From: Leuconostoc pseudomesenteroides KCTC 3652
GTDB taxonomy: Bacteria > Bacillota > Bacilli > Lactobacillales > Lactobacillaceae
NCBI RefSeq assembly: GCF_014634745.1
Contig: NZ_BMBP01000008.1
Span: 35,593 to 99,592 of the forward strand
Length of the DNA stretch: 64,000 nucleotides
Direction: 5' to 3'
A program made the position numbers and the translations under genes. The notes beneath the pieces are model-generated. The model saw only the letters and a program-made list of their open reading frames with translations, was not told where the DNA came from and did no database searches. The number at the start of each line of letters is the position of its first letter. The first letter of the stretch is position 1. Below, one piece after another: positions 1 through 11,649 of the stretch.

Positions 1-2446
1 ATCGGGAAGTACTGACAAACAGTCACAGACCTTGCCAATCAAGTTGGACACAGTTGCACCAACGATTGATTTTGATAAATCAAGTTTGTCGGTTGGCAGC
101 GATGGCGCATATCATCTGAAAGCGACTGTAAAGGATGAACTGAGTGGTATCGCTTCATTTGGCAAAGTTGTTGTCGCAATAAACGGTGTTAGTGCAACTT
201 ATGACCAACCATTATCAGACAGTCATACATTGAAGCAAGCAATTGATGTGACTTTGAATGCTGATCAAGTTTCGGCGCTTCAGGCTGGCAAAAATAATAT
301 CCAAATTGGCGCTTATGACAACGCCGGAAACTTTGGAAATGCTGAAGAACTTGTACAAGCACCGGATAAAACAACTTATGGTCTCGTTCTTTATGATCTC
401 AATGATAACGAAGTCATTACAACTAATTCAGCCATCTATCACCGTCGTTATAACACGATAACCTTAATGGGATCATATCCTTCAAACTTTTACGTCAATG
501 GTAAGCTGGTTGAGGTTGACCCACAGACTCAAGTGTTTGATATGACAGATAGCAAGAATGGTATCCCGTTGCCAGAAGATGGTAAATTTGTATTCAGTAC
601 GGATGAAGCAGGGAAAAATGTGATTCGAGTTGTTCAAACAAGAATTTCGGTAACTGAACCAGTCGTCCACTTAGATCATGCGAATGAAAACTTGTCAACC
701 GACCAAACAACCTTTAATATGAGTGGTACTCTAGACGATATAGATTCGCTAGACACTTTGGTAGTAGGTAACTTGTCTACCAATCAGATTACTAACATTA
801 CTAAGGATGTTAAGAGTACTGGCGACAATAAGGGCTCATTTTCTGCCGATGTGCCACTACAGTTTGGTGACAATACACTCGTTGCACAAGCAGCGGATAA
901 AGATGGCAATGTTGATGACGTCGTTAAATTTACGGTGAATAGTTCAGCTGATGCACAATTCATTAGTGACCCAAGTTCTGTCATATCGTTTGATAATGAC
1001 TTGAATTATGGTTTGAACGTTGTGTCATCAACAACGAGTTCGTACGATAAAGATACACAGACGTTGACAATTAGTGGTCATTTGAAACACGCAGTTGACG
1101 ATAACGGCTTGATGATAGGTGAAACTGCGGGTCCTAAGCGTACAGTAGTCAACTATGATCCGAAAACATTGACTTTTGAGACCAAGATAAAAGCAGCGCC
1201 AAATACAAAGGTATCTGTACCTGTTCAGGTGAAATATCAAGGACAAAACATTGTCGATAATAGTCTGCAATTCTATATTGATACAACATTACCTGATTTG
1301 AGTTTGTTTAATGAAAGCTCGTTACAACGCCTTTCAGATGGCTCATATCAAATCAAAACTAATCAGTCGCCATATCAGTTAAGTGGTAGTGCGAATGATA
1401 ATTATGATGGTTACGCAATTAACATCAATGGCGATATGATTGAAAATCAAAAGTTTTCATTTATTTTTAGTAAAGGTAACAACGGGCAGATGAGTCAGTT
1501 TAATGTACCGTTAGATTTGACGACTGGTGACAATATCGCTGATATTACGGTTAGTGATGCTGTTGGTAATCAAACCAGTAAAAAGGTCAATGTTCGCTAT
1601 TATAAAGGAACATTAGACCAGCCGATTATTAGTGCAAGCACAACAGCGCCAACAAACAAGTCGGTATCATTGACAGCTGAAGCGGCAAAGTTACCAACAG
1701 ATGCCCCAAGCGATGATAGTATTCATACAGAATATAGTCTCGATCAGGGTAAATCTTGGATAGAATACAACGATCATGTTGTCATTGGTGCAAATACTAA
1801 GGTTGAATTTAAAGCTGTGGACGATTATGGGAATGAATCAGCAGTTGTTACAACATCTGTAACCAACATCGTACCTCAAATTGAATCCCAAGCTACTATT
1901 TCAACACAATATGATGCTGCGCATAAGACAGCTATTGTGTCATTAGGAATGACGGATCAATTGCCTAATCCCGATGTTGCGGGCACGTCACTCCAATATA
2001 GCTTAGACGAAGGCAAAACTTGGCAAGCCTATGAGAAGTCATTGACTATTGCTAAAAAACAAGTTGTTCAAGCAAGAACAATTGATAAGGCTGGTAATGT
2101 TGGTCGTGTTATGACGGTGACGTTGTTTGCTGATAAAGGCGCAAAGCCTTCCGGAGATCAAAAATCGTCGAGCAATGGTAATAGTTCTGGTTCTGGTTCA
2201 AACGGCAGCAGCGAGAGTCAAAGTGGCAACGTATCTGGTAATCGTAAGACTGGTTCTGATTTGACACCGTTCAATTCGTCAAGTTCAGCATCCGCAACCG
2301 CACTAACGGCTAAAAAAGCCAATAATGTTGGTAAGGCTGCTTTACCAGACACAGCTGGATTGATTACTTTGTCTGTGGTGGTTGCAGGTATGGTTGTTTC
2401 GTTAATTTTTATGACAATAGTGACCATTAAACGTAAACATGATTAA
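1..2446 (+). CDS. C-terminal part of a cell-wall-anchored surface protein (partial, start outside window)
   Basis: The reading frame is open from base 2, so the start codon lies to the left of the window and only about 815 C-terminal residues are seen. They form a string of beta-rich Ig/Fn3-like modules of the kind found behind the catalytic domain of lactocepin/C5a-peptidase-like subtilases. The last two modules share a YSLD(Q/E)GK(S/T)W motif. A Ser/Gly/Asn-rich linker follows (about residues 705-760 counted from base 32), then LPDTA, a hydrophobic segment and the positively charged tail KRKHD. That is a sortase signal, so the protein is probably linked to peptidoglycan. No protease catalytic motif is present in the visible part, so the enzyme class is inferred; a pure adhesin is equally possible. 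A terminator follows. Confidence 0.8.
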   Translation, partial: SGSTDKQSQTLPIKLDTVAPTIDFDKSSLSVGSDGAYHLKATVKDELSGIASFGKVVVAINGVSATYDQPLSDSHTLKQAIDVTLNADQVSALQAGKNNIQIGAYDNAGNFGNAEELVQAPDKTTYGLVLYDLNDNEVITTNSAIYHRRYNTITLMGSYPSNFYVNGKLVEVDPQTQVFDMTDSKNGIPLPEDGKFVFSTDEAGKNVIRVVQTRISVTEPVVHLDHANENLSTDQTTFNMSGTLDDIDSLDTLVVGNLSTNQITNITKDVKSTGDNKGSFSADVPLQFGDNTLVAQAADKDGNVDDVVKFTVNSSADAQFISDPSSVISFDNDLNYGLNVVSSTTSSYDKDTQTLTISGHLKHAVDDNGLMIGETAGPKRTVVNYDPKTLTFETKIKAAPNTKVSVPVQVKYQGQNIVDNSLQFYIDTTLPDLSLFNESSLQRLSDGSYQIKTNQSPYQLSGSANDNYDGYAININGDMIENQKFSFIFSKGNNGQMSQFNVPLDLTTGDNIADITVSDAVGNQTSKKVNVRYYKGTLDQPIISASTTAPTNKSVSLTAEAAKLPTDAPSDDSIHTEYSLDQGKSWIEYNDHVVIGANTKVEFKAVDDYGNESAVVTTSVTNIVPQIESQATISTQYDAAHKTAIVSLGMTDQLPNPDVAGTSLQYSLDEGKTWQAYEKSLTIAKKQVVQARTIDKAGNVGRVMTVTLFADKGAKPSGDQKSSSNGNSSGSGSNGSSESQSGNVSGNRKTGSDLTPFNSSSSASATALTAKKANNVGKAALPDTAGLITLSVVVAGMVVSLIFMTIVTIKRKHD

Positions 2447-2487
2447 GATCTGCAAAGTTTAATAATTGACTGAAATCATCAAAAATA

Positions 2488-2545
2488 TAAAAAGCATCTA
2501 AACGGATGTCGCTGGCAAACAGTTACTCCGGTTAGGTGCTTTTTT
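2488..2545 (+). terminator. Intrinsic terminator after the surface protein gene
   Basis: The arm AAAAAGCATCTAAACGG pairs imperfectly with CCGGTTAGGTGCTTTTT across a loop of about 20 bases, and a T run follows. It separates the surface protein gene from the beta-glucoside operon. Confidence 0.75.
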
Positions 2546-2583
2546 GGGAGTTCAAAATTGTCTCAACACTGTTTTAAAAGAAA

Positions 2584-2620
2584 AGAAAGCGTTTACATTT
2601 TTAATTACTGATGTTATAAT
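2584..2620 (+). promoter_or_regulatory. Promoter of the beta-glucoside operon with overlapping cre site
   Basis: TTTACA (2592-2597) and TATAAT (2615-2620) are 17 bases apart, a near-ideal sigma-A promoter. The 14-mer at 2584-2597 (AGAAAGCGTTTACA) matches the CcpA cre consensus TGWAANCGNTNWCA at 13 of 14 positions and covers the -35 box. CcpA would therefore be expected to block polymerase binding when glucose is present. The regulatory role is inferred. Confidence 0.75.
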
Positions 2621-2660
2621 TAAGTCATTCGAATGAGTTAACTTACTGGGGGATATGGTG

Positions 2661-2687
2661 ATGACAATTTTTAATGTCGACGAATAG
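2661..2687 (+). other. Possible 8-codon leader ORF
   Basis: A GGGGG run at 2648-2652 sits 8 bases before ATG at 2661, which opens an 8-residue frame (MTIFNVDE) ending at TAG 2685-2687. An in-frame ATG at 2655 is too close to the ribosome site. The ORF lies in the 5' leader of the beta-glucoside operon. It may be a leader peptide or chance; nothing supports a function. Confidence 0.2.
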
Positions 2688-2716
2688 CTAAAGTATTTTT
2701 CGAAAGGAGATTGACT

Positions 2717-3208
2717 GTGAAAGATAAGTCAGAAATGATGGATCGTGGGCGAAAAAATCTAAGCATCAAAAGCATGGCTTTCAATCGCTTTTTAATTTTT
2801 CGATATGTGACAGCAGGTTTCTTTTTCACCAATATGTACTGGATGTTCTTATTGTTTGGTAGAACAGGATTTTACTGGTTACTGCCTGCAGCGTTGCTAT
2901 TGATAAATATTGCGGTTGCTGTGGAACAGACGGGTAAATATTGGCGACCTAATCATAAATTGACCCTAACCATTGCGGGATATTGGGTTCAATTGGCAAG
3001 TAATATGGCACTAGTGATAGTGATGTTATTTGGATTTAACCATACATTTTGGCCATTTATCAATGATCAAAGCCAATCAGTTATTTTAATTATTTTACTG
3101 GTTGGTATGGGCTTATGTCTGTTATTGGAATGGCGGGCACGTTTAATTTCACAAGACCAAGATAAGTATTTTAAGCTACTTCAAGACTTTAAAGTAAGTT
3201 TGCAATGA
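2717..3208 (+). CDS. Small membrane protein of unknown function, first gene of the beta-glucoside operon
   Basis: I do not recognise this 163-residue protein. It has four strongly hydrophobic stretches (roughly residues 30-50, 53-72, 90-110 and 118-138) with charged ends, so it is an inner-membrane protein. GTG at 2717 is preferred over the in-frame TTG at 2711 because AAAGGAGA ends directly before the TTG but lies 6-7 bases before the GTG. It is followed after 24 bases by the PTS permease gene and shares its cre-controlled promoter. That suggests a link with beta-glucoside uptake, but no catalytic or transport motif can be seen. Confidence 0.65.
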   Translation: MKDKSEMMDRGRKNLSIKSMAFNRFLIFRYVTAGFFFTNMYWMFLLFGRTGFYWLLPAALLLINIAVAVEQTGKYWRPNHKLTLTIAGYWVQLASNMALVIVMLFGFNHTFWPFINDQSQSVILIILLVGMGLCLLLEWRARLISQDQDKYFKLLQDFKVSLQ

Positions 3209-3232
3209 GTTTAATAGAAAAGAGAGTGAATC

Positions 3233-6035
<2,803 letters not shown>

Positions 6036-6042
6036 GTTGAGC

Positions 6043-6084
6043 AAAGACTTGTTGTGGCGACCTCTCCGAACAATAAGTCTTTTG
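6043..6084 (+). terminator. Intrinsic terminator of the beta-glucoside operon
   Basis: AAAGACTTGTTG pairs with CAATAAGTCTTT (one G-U pair) and is followed by a T-rich stretch. It lies eight bases behind the stop codon of the GH1 gene. Confidence 0.75.
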
Positions 6085-6153
6085 TTTTACGCTAAATTCA
6101 GGCATAATGGATGATAGTGCGTCAGAAAATACGAAATCTGGAAGGAAAATTTT

Positions 6154-6888
6154 ATGGCAAAGGGAGAGCGTTCTGTTGCAACAGACACATTAGTCAAAAA
6201 AATAATGGATGACATCCAACAGTTACCGACCGGTTCCGGCACAATGCAATTGCCTCCAGAGCCTGAATTAATGGCAACCTATCAAGTCACAAGGTATACA
6301 CTAAGACAAGCGCTGAAAAAGCTAAGCCAAATGGGTTATACTTTCCAAGCGCATGGTATTGGTACATTTGTGAGACCACGAATGAACAATCATGCCATTT
6401 CGTTACAAAATCCTGTCGGTATGACTGATGAAATGGCGCGTCAAGGGCGTCATTTAACAACTAAGCATGCCACGATACAGGCCACGACAGTTGCAGAAGC
6501 CGCTTTTCTACCCATCGGCACTCAATTAGATTCGAACATCCCGCTGTGGAGTGTGCGACGATTTAGATATGCTGACGATAAGCCATTTATTTTTGAGCAG
6601 TCTTATTATTTGCGAAACATTGTTCATCAAATTCCAGAAACAGCGCTTTACGGCTCATTATTTAATTTTGTAGAAGAAAATGATGCTTTAAAAGTCGGCT
6701 TTCAAGATACTATTATTGAAGCTGGATCAATGAGTCAAGAAATGGCAGCTTTTTTTGATAGGCCTGAGCAAAGCCCCACATTGAGTGTGCGAGATGATTC
6801 TTATTTGAGTTCTGGACAACTTTTTGCCTTTTCAAAGTTAGGGTATGATGCTCGAGACACTAAATTATTTTTATTTAAAAAGATTTAA
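6154..6888 (+). CDS. GntR-family regulator with UTRA domain
   Basis: A 244-residue transcription regulator of the HutC subfamily of GntR proteins. The N-terminal winged helix (about residues 10-75) contains LPPEPELMATYQVTRYTLRQ and the wing motif GIGTFV. The remainder is a UTRA ligand-binding domain (about 95-240) with the usual WSVRRFRYADDKPFIFEQSY-type core. It lies directly downstream of the 6-phospho-beta-glucosidase gene but behind a terminator, so it is probably transcribed from its own weak promoter. By position it is the likely regulator of the beta-glucoside operon, with a phosphorylated sugar as probable effector; this is inference. Confidence 0.88.
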   Translation: MAKGERSVATDTLVKKIMDDIQQLPTGSGTMQLPPEPELMATYQVTRYTLRQALKKLSQMGYTFQAHGIGTFVRPRMNNHAISLQNPVGMTDEMARQGRHLTTKHATIQATTVAEAAFLPIGTQLDSNIPLWSVRRFRYADDKPFIFEQSYYLRNIVHQIPETALYGSLFNFVEENDALKVGFQDTIIEAGSMSQEMAAFFDRPEQSPTLSVRDDSYLSSGQLFAFSKLGYDARDTKLFLFKKI

Positions 6889-6895
6889 TGAATAC

Positions 6896-6939
6896 AAAAA
6901 ATGCTATGCGCAAACCATGATTTGCGCATAGCATTTTTT
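6896..6939. terminator. Bidirectional terminator between convergent regulator genes
   Basis: ATGCTATGCGCAAA and TTTGCGCATAGCAT form a perfect 14-bp stem with loop CCATGA. It is flanked by an A run and a T run, so it can end transcription from both sides (the GntR gene and the sucrose LacI gene). Confidence 0.9.
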
Positions 6940-6949
6940 GCTGGAATAA

Positions 6950-7921
6950 TCAATAAAAATTTTGTGTTGATTCACGTTCAACTAACTGTCCATCAAACAC
7001 AAGACGTTGCTTTTCTGAAGGGTTATTTTCACGAACATTTTTCAACAGATTATACATTAGCTTACCTGTTTCATAGAAGTCATATTCAAAGCTAGTGAGA
7101 TGAGGGGTGACAGTTGTACTTAAATCAGATTTTCCAAATCCAATATATTTGGCTGATTGATGAGTGGCAATACCAGCTTGTAATGCACCAATTGTCATTC
7201 GATCAGTGGCACCAATCACCAAATCAAACGTATTCTCAGACATGACACGTAATGCATCATTTCTAGCCTCGTCAATGTTAAATTTGGTATGAATAGTGGT
7301 GACGTCGTAGTCTGCTAAAGCATGATAAACCCCAGTAAAACGCTCATGGCCAATGGACCAATCTTGTTGTTCAGGTATTGTCAGCAATAATACTTTTTTG
7401 GGGGTTAAAGACATGGCATACTGCCCAACTATGTCACCGGCTTGACGGTCATTCATTAAGACGCGATGAAAATCACCTTCATCTTGACCCTGAATGACGA
7501 CTGGTACATCAAAAGCTTTCAGTGCGTCACGAATGTCATCAGTGATATTAGCGGTTAAAATGATTAGACCACTGACATGCTGGTTACGCAACTTTTCTAT
7601 CGCCGCTAACTCGCGCGCGACCGATTGATAAGTGTTGACAATTAAAAAAGTGTCCTCATCATTGGCAGCATCCAAACCACGCAACATTTCCACCTGTGCT
7701 GTTGAATCTAAACGGGGGACAATGACCCCGACAGTGTGGTTAATTTTTAATTTCAAATTTTGCGCCAAAGCATTAGGCTGGTAATTATAATCTGAAACAA
7801 TTGTGTCGATTTTGCGACGTGTTTTTTCACTTACAGAGCCACCATTTAAGTAACGTGAAACGGTGCTTTTTGCGACGTTAGCCATTCTGGCAATGTCTGC
7901 AATTGTAATCTTTTTTTCCAT
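6950..7921 (-). CDS. scrR: LacI-family sucrose operon repressor
   Basis: A 323-residue LacI/GalR repressor. The N-terminal helix-turn-helix reads TIADIARMANVAKSTVSRYL, followed by the hinge region and a periplasmic-binding-protein-like sensor domain (about residues 60-320). The gene is divergent from the sucrose PTS gene, with 160 bases between them. That region holds a LacI-type palindrome (8033-8046) downstream of the PTS promoter. Position and family make it ScrR, which represses scrAB until sucrose or a sucrose-derived phosphate ester is available. It ends at a bidirectional terminator shared with the GntR gene. Confidence 0.85.
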   Translation of the reverse strand: MEKKITIADIARMANVAKSTVSRYLNGGSVSEKTRRKIDTIVSDYNYQPNALAQNLKLKINHTVGVIVPRLDSTAQVEMLRGLDAANDEDTFLIVNTYQSVARELAAIEKLRNQHVSGLIILTANITDDIRDALKAFDVPVVIQGQDEGDFHRVLMNDRQAGDIVGQYAMSLTPKKVLLLTIPEQQDWSIGHERFTGVYHALADYDVTTIHTKFNIDEARNDALRVMSENTFDLVIGATDRMTIGALQAGIATHQSAKYIGFGKSDLSTTVTPHLTSFEYDFYETGKLMYNLLKNVRENNPSEKQRLVFDGQLVERESTQNFY

Positions 7922-7987
7922 AAGGTTATCGTACCATAAATACGCAAGACAATATTTCAGTTCTAAAAATTAATTTAAAAAAAAAGA

Positions 7988-8016
7988 TTGCATTAATCAT
8001 TGAAAGCGGTTACAAT
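7988..8016 (+). promoter_or_regulatory. scrA promoter with perfect cre site over the -10 box
   Basis: TTGCAT (7988-7993) and TACAAT (8011-8016) are separated by 17 bases. The 14-mer TGAAAGCGGTTACA at 8001-8014 fits the CcpA cre consensus at all positions and reaches into the -10 box, which predicts carbon catabolite repression of sucrose use. Confidence 0.8.
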
Positions 8017-8032
8017 GTAATTGTTAAGGAAA

Positions 8033-8046
8033 TGGAAACGGTTCCA
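8033..8046 (+). promoter_or_regulatory. Probable ScrR operator
   Basis: TGGAAACGGTTCCA is a near-palindrome of the LacI-family type with a central CG. It lies just downstream of the scrA -10 box and is distinct from the cre site. A road-block operator for the divergent LacI-type repressor is the simplest reading. Confidence 0.65.
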
Positions 8047-8081
8047 AATATCTCATCAGTATTTGAAAAAAGGAGTAGAAT

Positions 8082-10028
8082 ATGGATTATAGGAAAGTGG
8101 CTGAGCGTGTTGCGCAAGCAGTCAAGAAGGACAATATCGTAGCCGCAGCACATTGTGCGACGAGACTACGTTTGGTAGTGAAGGATGTTAAAAATATTGA
8201 CCAAGCTGCTTTGGATAATGATCCAGATTTAAAAGGAACATTTAATGCCAATGGTCAATATCAAATCATTGTTGGTCCAGGAGATGTTAATGGTGTTTAT
8301 GATGAATTTGTTAAATTAACTGGTGTTAAGCAGGCTTCAACTGACGATCTCAAAAAAATAGCTGTGGCTTCTGGTAAAAAGAATCCTTTAATGGATTTGG
8401 TTAAGGTCTTATCTGATATTTTCGTGCCATTGATTCCAGCGTTGGTGGCTGGTGGTTTATTGATGGCCTTGAACAACATTTTAACGCAGCCCAATATGTT
8501 TGGCCCAAAATCATTGGTAGGCATGTATCCCAGCATTACGGGAGTGTCTGAGATGGTCAACTTGATGGCTTCAGCGCCATTTGCATTTTTACCAATTTTG
8601 ATTGGTATCACAGCGACACGCCGATTTGGTGGTAATGAAATTCTTGGTGCCGCTGCCGGCATGATGTTGGTGATGCCAAGTCTGGTTAATGGTTATAATG
8701 TTGCTGAAGCAGTTGCGACAGGAAAAATGCCAACTTGGGATTTGTTTGGTTTATCCGTCGCACAGGCAGGTTATCAAGGACAAGTGTTGCCAGTGATTGG
8801 TGTTGCTTTCATTCTGGCTACATTGGAAAAGTTTTTCCATAAGCACTTGAAAGGCGCAATTGATTTTACATTCACGCCAATGTTAGCCTTAATTATTACA
8901 GGATTTATCACTTTTATTGTGCTTGGTCCAGTTTTACGGACAGTATCTAACGGTATTACAGACGGGTTGACGTGGTTAGTGACAACATTTGGCTTTATTG
9001 GCTATGGTGTCTTTGGTTCATTCTACTCAGCTATCGTGATTACAGGACTTCATCAGAGTTTCCCAGCAATTGAGACGCAGTTGTTGGCCAACGTTGCAAA
9101 AACGGGTGGCGACTTTATTTTCCCAATTGCTACTGTGGCAAACGTCGCGCAAGGCGCTGCTACATTTGCCATTTACTTCTTGAGTAAAGGAAATGAAAAA
9201 GTTCGTGCGTTGTCTTCATCAGCAGGTGCTTCGGCAATGCTTGGTATTACTGAACCTGCGATGTTTGGTGTCAATTTGAAGTATAAGTTCCCATTCTTTA
9301 TTGCGTTAGGATCGTCAGGAATTGCGGCTTTGGTTATGGGATTATTCCACGTGATGTCATCATCACTTGGTCCTGCCGGCTTGATTGGTTTTATTGCTAT
9401 TCCAGCTAATAAATGGGTTGGTTTCTTCTTAGCAGTAGCAGTTGCTTTCATTGTCTCGTTTGTTGTGACATTAACGTATGGTAAGTCACACATGCCAAAT
9501 CAAAATAATGATGCATCACAAGCAACCACAGATGTTTCAGCTGATGCTTCAACTGTTGATGGTTTTGAAATTAGTGCCCCAGTTTCTGGTCAATTAGTTG
9601 ATTTGGCGACTGTCAATGATCCTGTTTTTGCCGGTGGTATGATGGGTAAAGGTGCTGCGATTGAACCAGCTGATGGGACAATAGTCGCACCGGCAGATGG
9701 TACAATTACTGTTGCTTATGCCACCAAACACGCCTATGGCTTAACCACAGCAGATGGGGTTGAAATTTTAATTCATATTGGTATCGATACCGTTAATTTA
9801 GATGGTAAAGGCTTTGAGAGCTTTGTCAAACAAGGACAAACTGTCTCGAAAGGTGATAAACTAGGAACGTTTGATGCAGCTATTATTAAAGACGCTGGCT
9901 ATCCCGTAACGACAATGGTCTTAGTGACAAACACAAATAATTTTGAGCAGGTAATCGTTGATGCACCATATGGAAATCAAGTGATTACGACAGATGATAT
10001 TTTGACAATCGTACCTAAGGCACAATAA
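8082..10028 (+). CDS. scrA: PTS sucrose-specific transporter, domains IIBCA
   Basis: A 648-residue fused PTS permease that imports sucrose as sucrose 6-phosphate. Order of domains: EIIB (residues 1-90, phosphorylated Cys25 in AHCATRLRL), EIIC (about 105-470, ten or so membrane spans, [10 protein letters not shown] motif), a short polar linker, and EIIA of the glucose type (about 500-640) with the active His near residue 565 in [14 protein letters not shown]. The three-domain fusion means the protein needs only HPr as phosphate donor. The start has the ribosome site AAAGGAG six bases upstream. scrB follows 16 bases after the stop. The cre site and LacI operator lie just before the gene. Confidence 0.92.
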   Translation: MDYRKVAERVAQAVKKDNIVAAAHCATRLRLVVKDVKNIDQAALDNDPDLKGTFNANGQYQIIVGPGDVNGVYDEFVKLTGVKQASTDDLKKIAVASGKKNPLMDLVKVLSDIFVPLIPALVAGGLLMALNNILTQPNMFGPKSLVGMYPSITGVSEMVNLMASAPFAFLPILIGITATRRFGGNEILGAAAGMMLVMPSLVNGYNVAEAVATGKMPTWDLFGLSVAQAGYQGQVLPVIGVAFILATLEKFFHKHLKGAIDFTFTPMLALIITGFITFIVLGPVLRTVSNGITDGLTWLVTTFGFIGYGVFGSFYSAIVITGLHQSFPAIETQLLANVAKTGGDFIFPIATVANVAQGAATFAIYFLSKGNEKVRALSSSAGASAMLGITEPAMFGVNLKYKFPFFIALGSSGIAALVMGLFHVMSSSLGPAGLIGFIAIPANKWVGFFLAVAVAFIVSFVVTLTYGKSHMPNQNNDASQATTDVSADASTVDGFEISAPVSGQLVDLATVNDPVFAGGMMGKGAAIEPADGTIVAPADGTITVAYATKHAYGLTTADGVEILIHIGIDTVNLDGKGFESFVKQGQTVSKGDKLGTFDAAIIKDAGYPVTTMVLVTNTNNFEQVIVDAPYGNQVITTDDILTIVPKAQ

Positions 10029-10044
10029 CAAAAGGAAGGTTTCA

Positions 10045-11307
10045 ATGTTAGTAAAGAACGATACAATTTCCCGAGAGGAATTTCATTTATATCCAACACA
10101 GGGATTACTAAATGATCCCAATGGCTTGGTTTATTTCAAAGGAAAATATCATGTTTTCTTTCAATGGAATCCAAAGGCTTGTAATCACAAGTATAAAGAG
10201 TGGGGACACTTTGTTTCTAAAGATTTAATCACTTGGGAACGTGTTGAGACAGCCTTGAAGCCGTCATTGGCTGAAGATGCTGCTGGCATCTATTCTGGTA
10301 CAGCATTTGTTAAAGATAATCGGTTGTATGTTTTTTATACCGGTAATGTACGTGACGAAGCTGGGCATAGTGTCGCCTCACATCAAATGTGGGCGGTGAG
10401 TGATGACGGGCTTAATTTCACTAGGTTAGGTCAATTGTTTCCTCATCCTGAAGGATTTACAAAAGATGTACGTGATCCAAGGGTTTGGCAAGGTCAAAAT
10501 GGACACTTTTTCATGATATTAGGTGCACGTCCTGATAATAATATTGGTGACATTATTGTTTACGAATCAACTAATTTTGAAAACTGGCAATTTAGAGGCT
10601 CATTGATTACCGGTGAATTAACTGAGGTGCGTGGTTACATGCTTGAGTGTCCTGATTTAATTGAAGTTGATGGCAAACAAGTGCTCATGTTCTCGCCACA
10701 GGGTCTTGCGCCGGATAAAATTAATCACCGGTACGAAAATATTCATAACACTGGTTATGTGGTGGGACATTTTGATGAAAAAACGGCTCATTTCACACCT
10801 GAAACATCATTTGAAGAAGTCGATCGTGGATTTGAGTTTTATGCGCCCCAAACATTAAACGCCCCAGATGGCCGCCGTATTATGTGGGGATGGGCAGGAA
10901 TGATGACCCCAGAGCGTGAAAGCAAGGTGCCGACTATCGCAGAGGACAACTGGGTTCATGTCTTGTCATTACCAAGAGTTTTGCACGTTACTGATGACAA
11001 CAAATTAACCCAAGCACCAATCGCTGAATTAGTGCAGCCGATATCTGTAAAGCCAGAAGACGTTAGTGGTGTGGGCGCATACGCGTTGCACACACAAGCT
11101 GACTGGCTGATAAATTTCGGCGATGATTTAACCTTATCACGTCAAGAAAATCGATTAACCATGACGCGTAAGCAATGGGAAAGTGACCAATATGAAAGTC
11201 GTGAAGTGACCGGTAATTTGGATGAAGTGCTGTTGGTAGTTGATAAAGATATTATTGAGGTTTACACGGATAACGATCAACTAACGTTAACGGCGCGATA
11301 TTTTTGA
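10045..11307 (+). CDS. scrB: Sucrose-6-phosphate hydrolase, GH32
   Basis: Cytoplasmic GH32 beta-fructosidase that splits sucrose 6-phosphate into glucose 6-phosphate and fructose. The catalytic triad can be read: nucleophile Asp24 in LLNDPNG, the stabilising Asp144 in RDPRV, and acid/base Glu201 in ECPDL. The five-blade propeller occupies about residues 10-310. The C-terminal beta-sandwich is short, so the enzyme (420 residues) is smaller than the common 470-500 residues. It is the second gene of the sucrose operon and ends before a strong terminator. No fructokinase gene lies next to it. Confidence 0.92.
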   Translation: MLVKNDTISREEFHLYPTQGLLNDPNGLVYFKGKYHVFFQWNPKACNHKYKEWGHFVSKDLITWERVETALKPSLAEDAAGIYSGTAFVKDNRLYVFYTGNVRDEAGHSVASHQMWAVSDDGLNFTRLGQLFPHPEGFTKDVRDPRVWQGQNGHFFMILGARPDNNIGDIIVYESTNFENWQFRGSLITGELTEVRGYMLECPDLIEVDGKQVLMFSPQGLAPDKINHRYENIHNTGYVVGHFDEKTAHFTPETSFEEVDRGFEFYAPQTLNAPDGRRIMWGWAGMMTPERESKVPTIAEDNWVHVLSLPRVLHVTDDNKLTQAPIAELVQPISVKPEDVSGVGAYALHTQADWLINFGDDLTLSRQENRLTMTRKQWESDQYESREVTGNLDEVLLVVDKDIIEVYTDNDQLTLTARYF

Positions 11308-11323
11308 AGGTTAGCATTATTGA

Positions 11324-11363
11324 TAAAAGGACATCAGCTCGAATGAGAACTGATGTCCTTTTT
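11324..11363 (+). terminator. Intrinsic terminator of the sucrose operon
   Basis: AAAAGGACATCAG and CTGATGTCCTTTT form a perfect 13-bp stem around GCTCGAATGAGAA, followed by T residues. Confidence 0.9.
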
Positions 11364-11389
11364 AACTATACAATGTGTACAAGAATATC

Positions 11390-11418
11390 TTGACATTTTA
11401 TGAAACCGATTACATAAT
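11390..11418 (+). promoter_or_regulatory. Strong promoter with perfect cre site ahead of a small membrane peptide gene
   Basis: TTGACA (11390-11395) and CATAAT (11413-11418) are 17 bases apart. TGAAACCGATTACA at 11401-11414 matches the cre consensus at all positions and overlaps the -10 box. The next genes (11494-12210) are therefore expected to be under catabolite control. The leader between the promoter and the first gene also contains the imperfect repeat pair ATATTATATGTCATAAAATAT. Confidence 0.75.
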
Positions 11419-11493
11419 TGTAGTTGAGTTGATATTATATGTCATAAAATATCATTATTGGTGATATTTTAATGAGAGAACAGGAGAAACATT

Positions 11494-11628
11494 ATGTTAT
11501 TTTTGGTGAGTGCATACGAGGAAGGCTTTCGAGTTGGCGAATTAATGCGTTATTTTTTGTTTGCTGTTGTTTTAGTGACAATGGTGATGCTGGGAATCAG
11601 GGCATGGCGTAATCGTCACAATAAGTAA
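11494..11628 (+). CDS. 44-residue single-span membrane peptide
   Basis: ATG at 11494 has AGGAG eight bases upstream. The peptide starts MLFLVSAYEEGFRVGELM, continues with a hydrophobic helix (about residues 19-36) and ends with the basic tail RAWRNRHNK, so the C-terminus probably lies inside the cell. It sits behind a strong promoter with a cre site and 21 bases before the next gene, which argues for a real gene. I do not recognise a family. It could be a small regulator of a membrane complex or a toxin-like peptide; neither is shown. Confidence 0.6.
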   Translation: MLFLVSAYEEGFRVGELMRYFLFAVVLVTMVMLGIRAWRNRHNK

Positions 11629-11649
11629 TGGCTATCAGGGAGAAAACAC

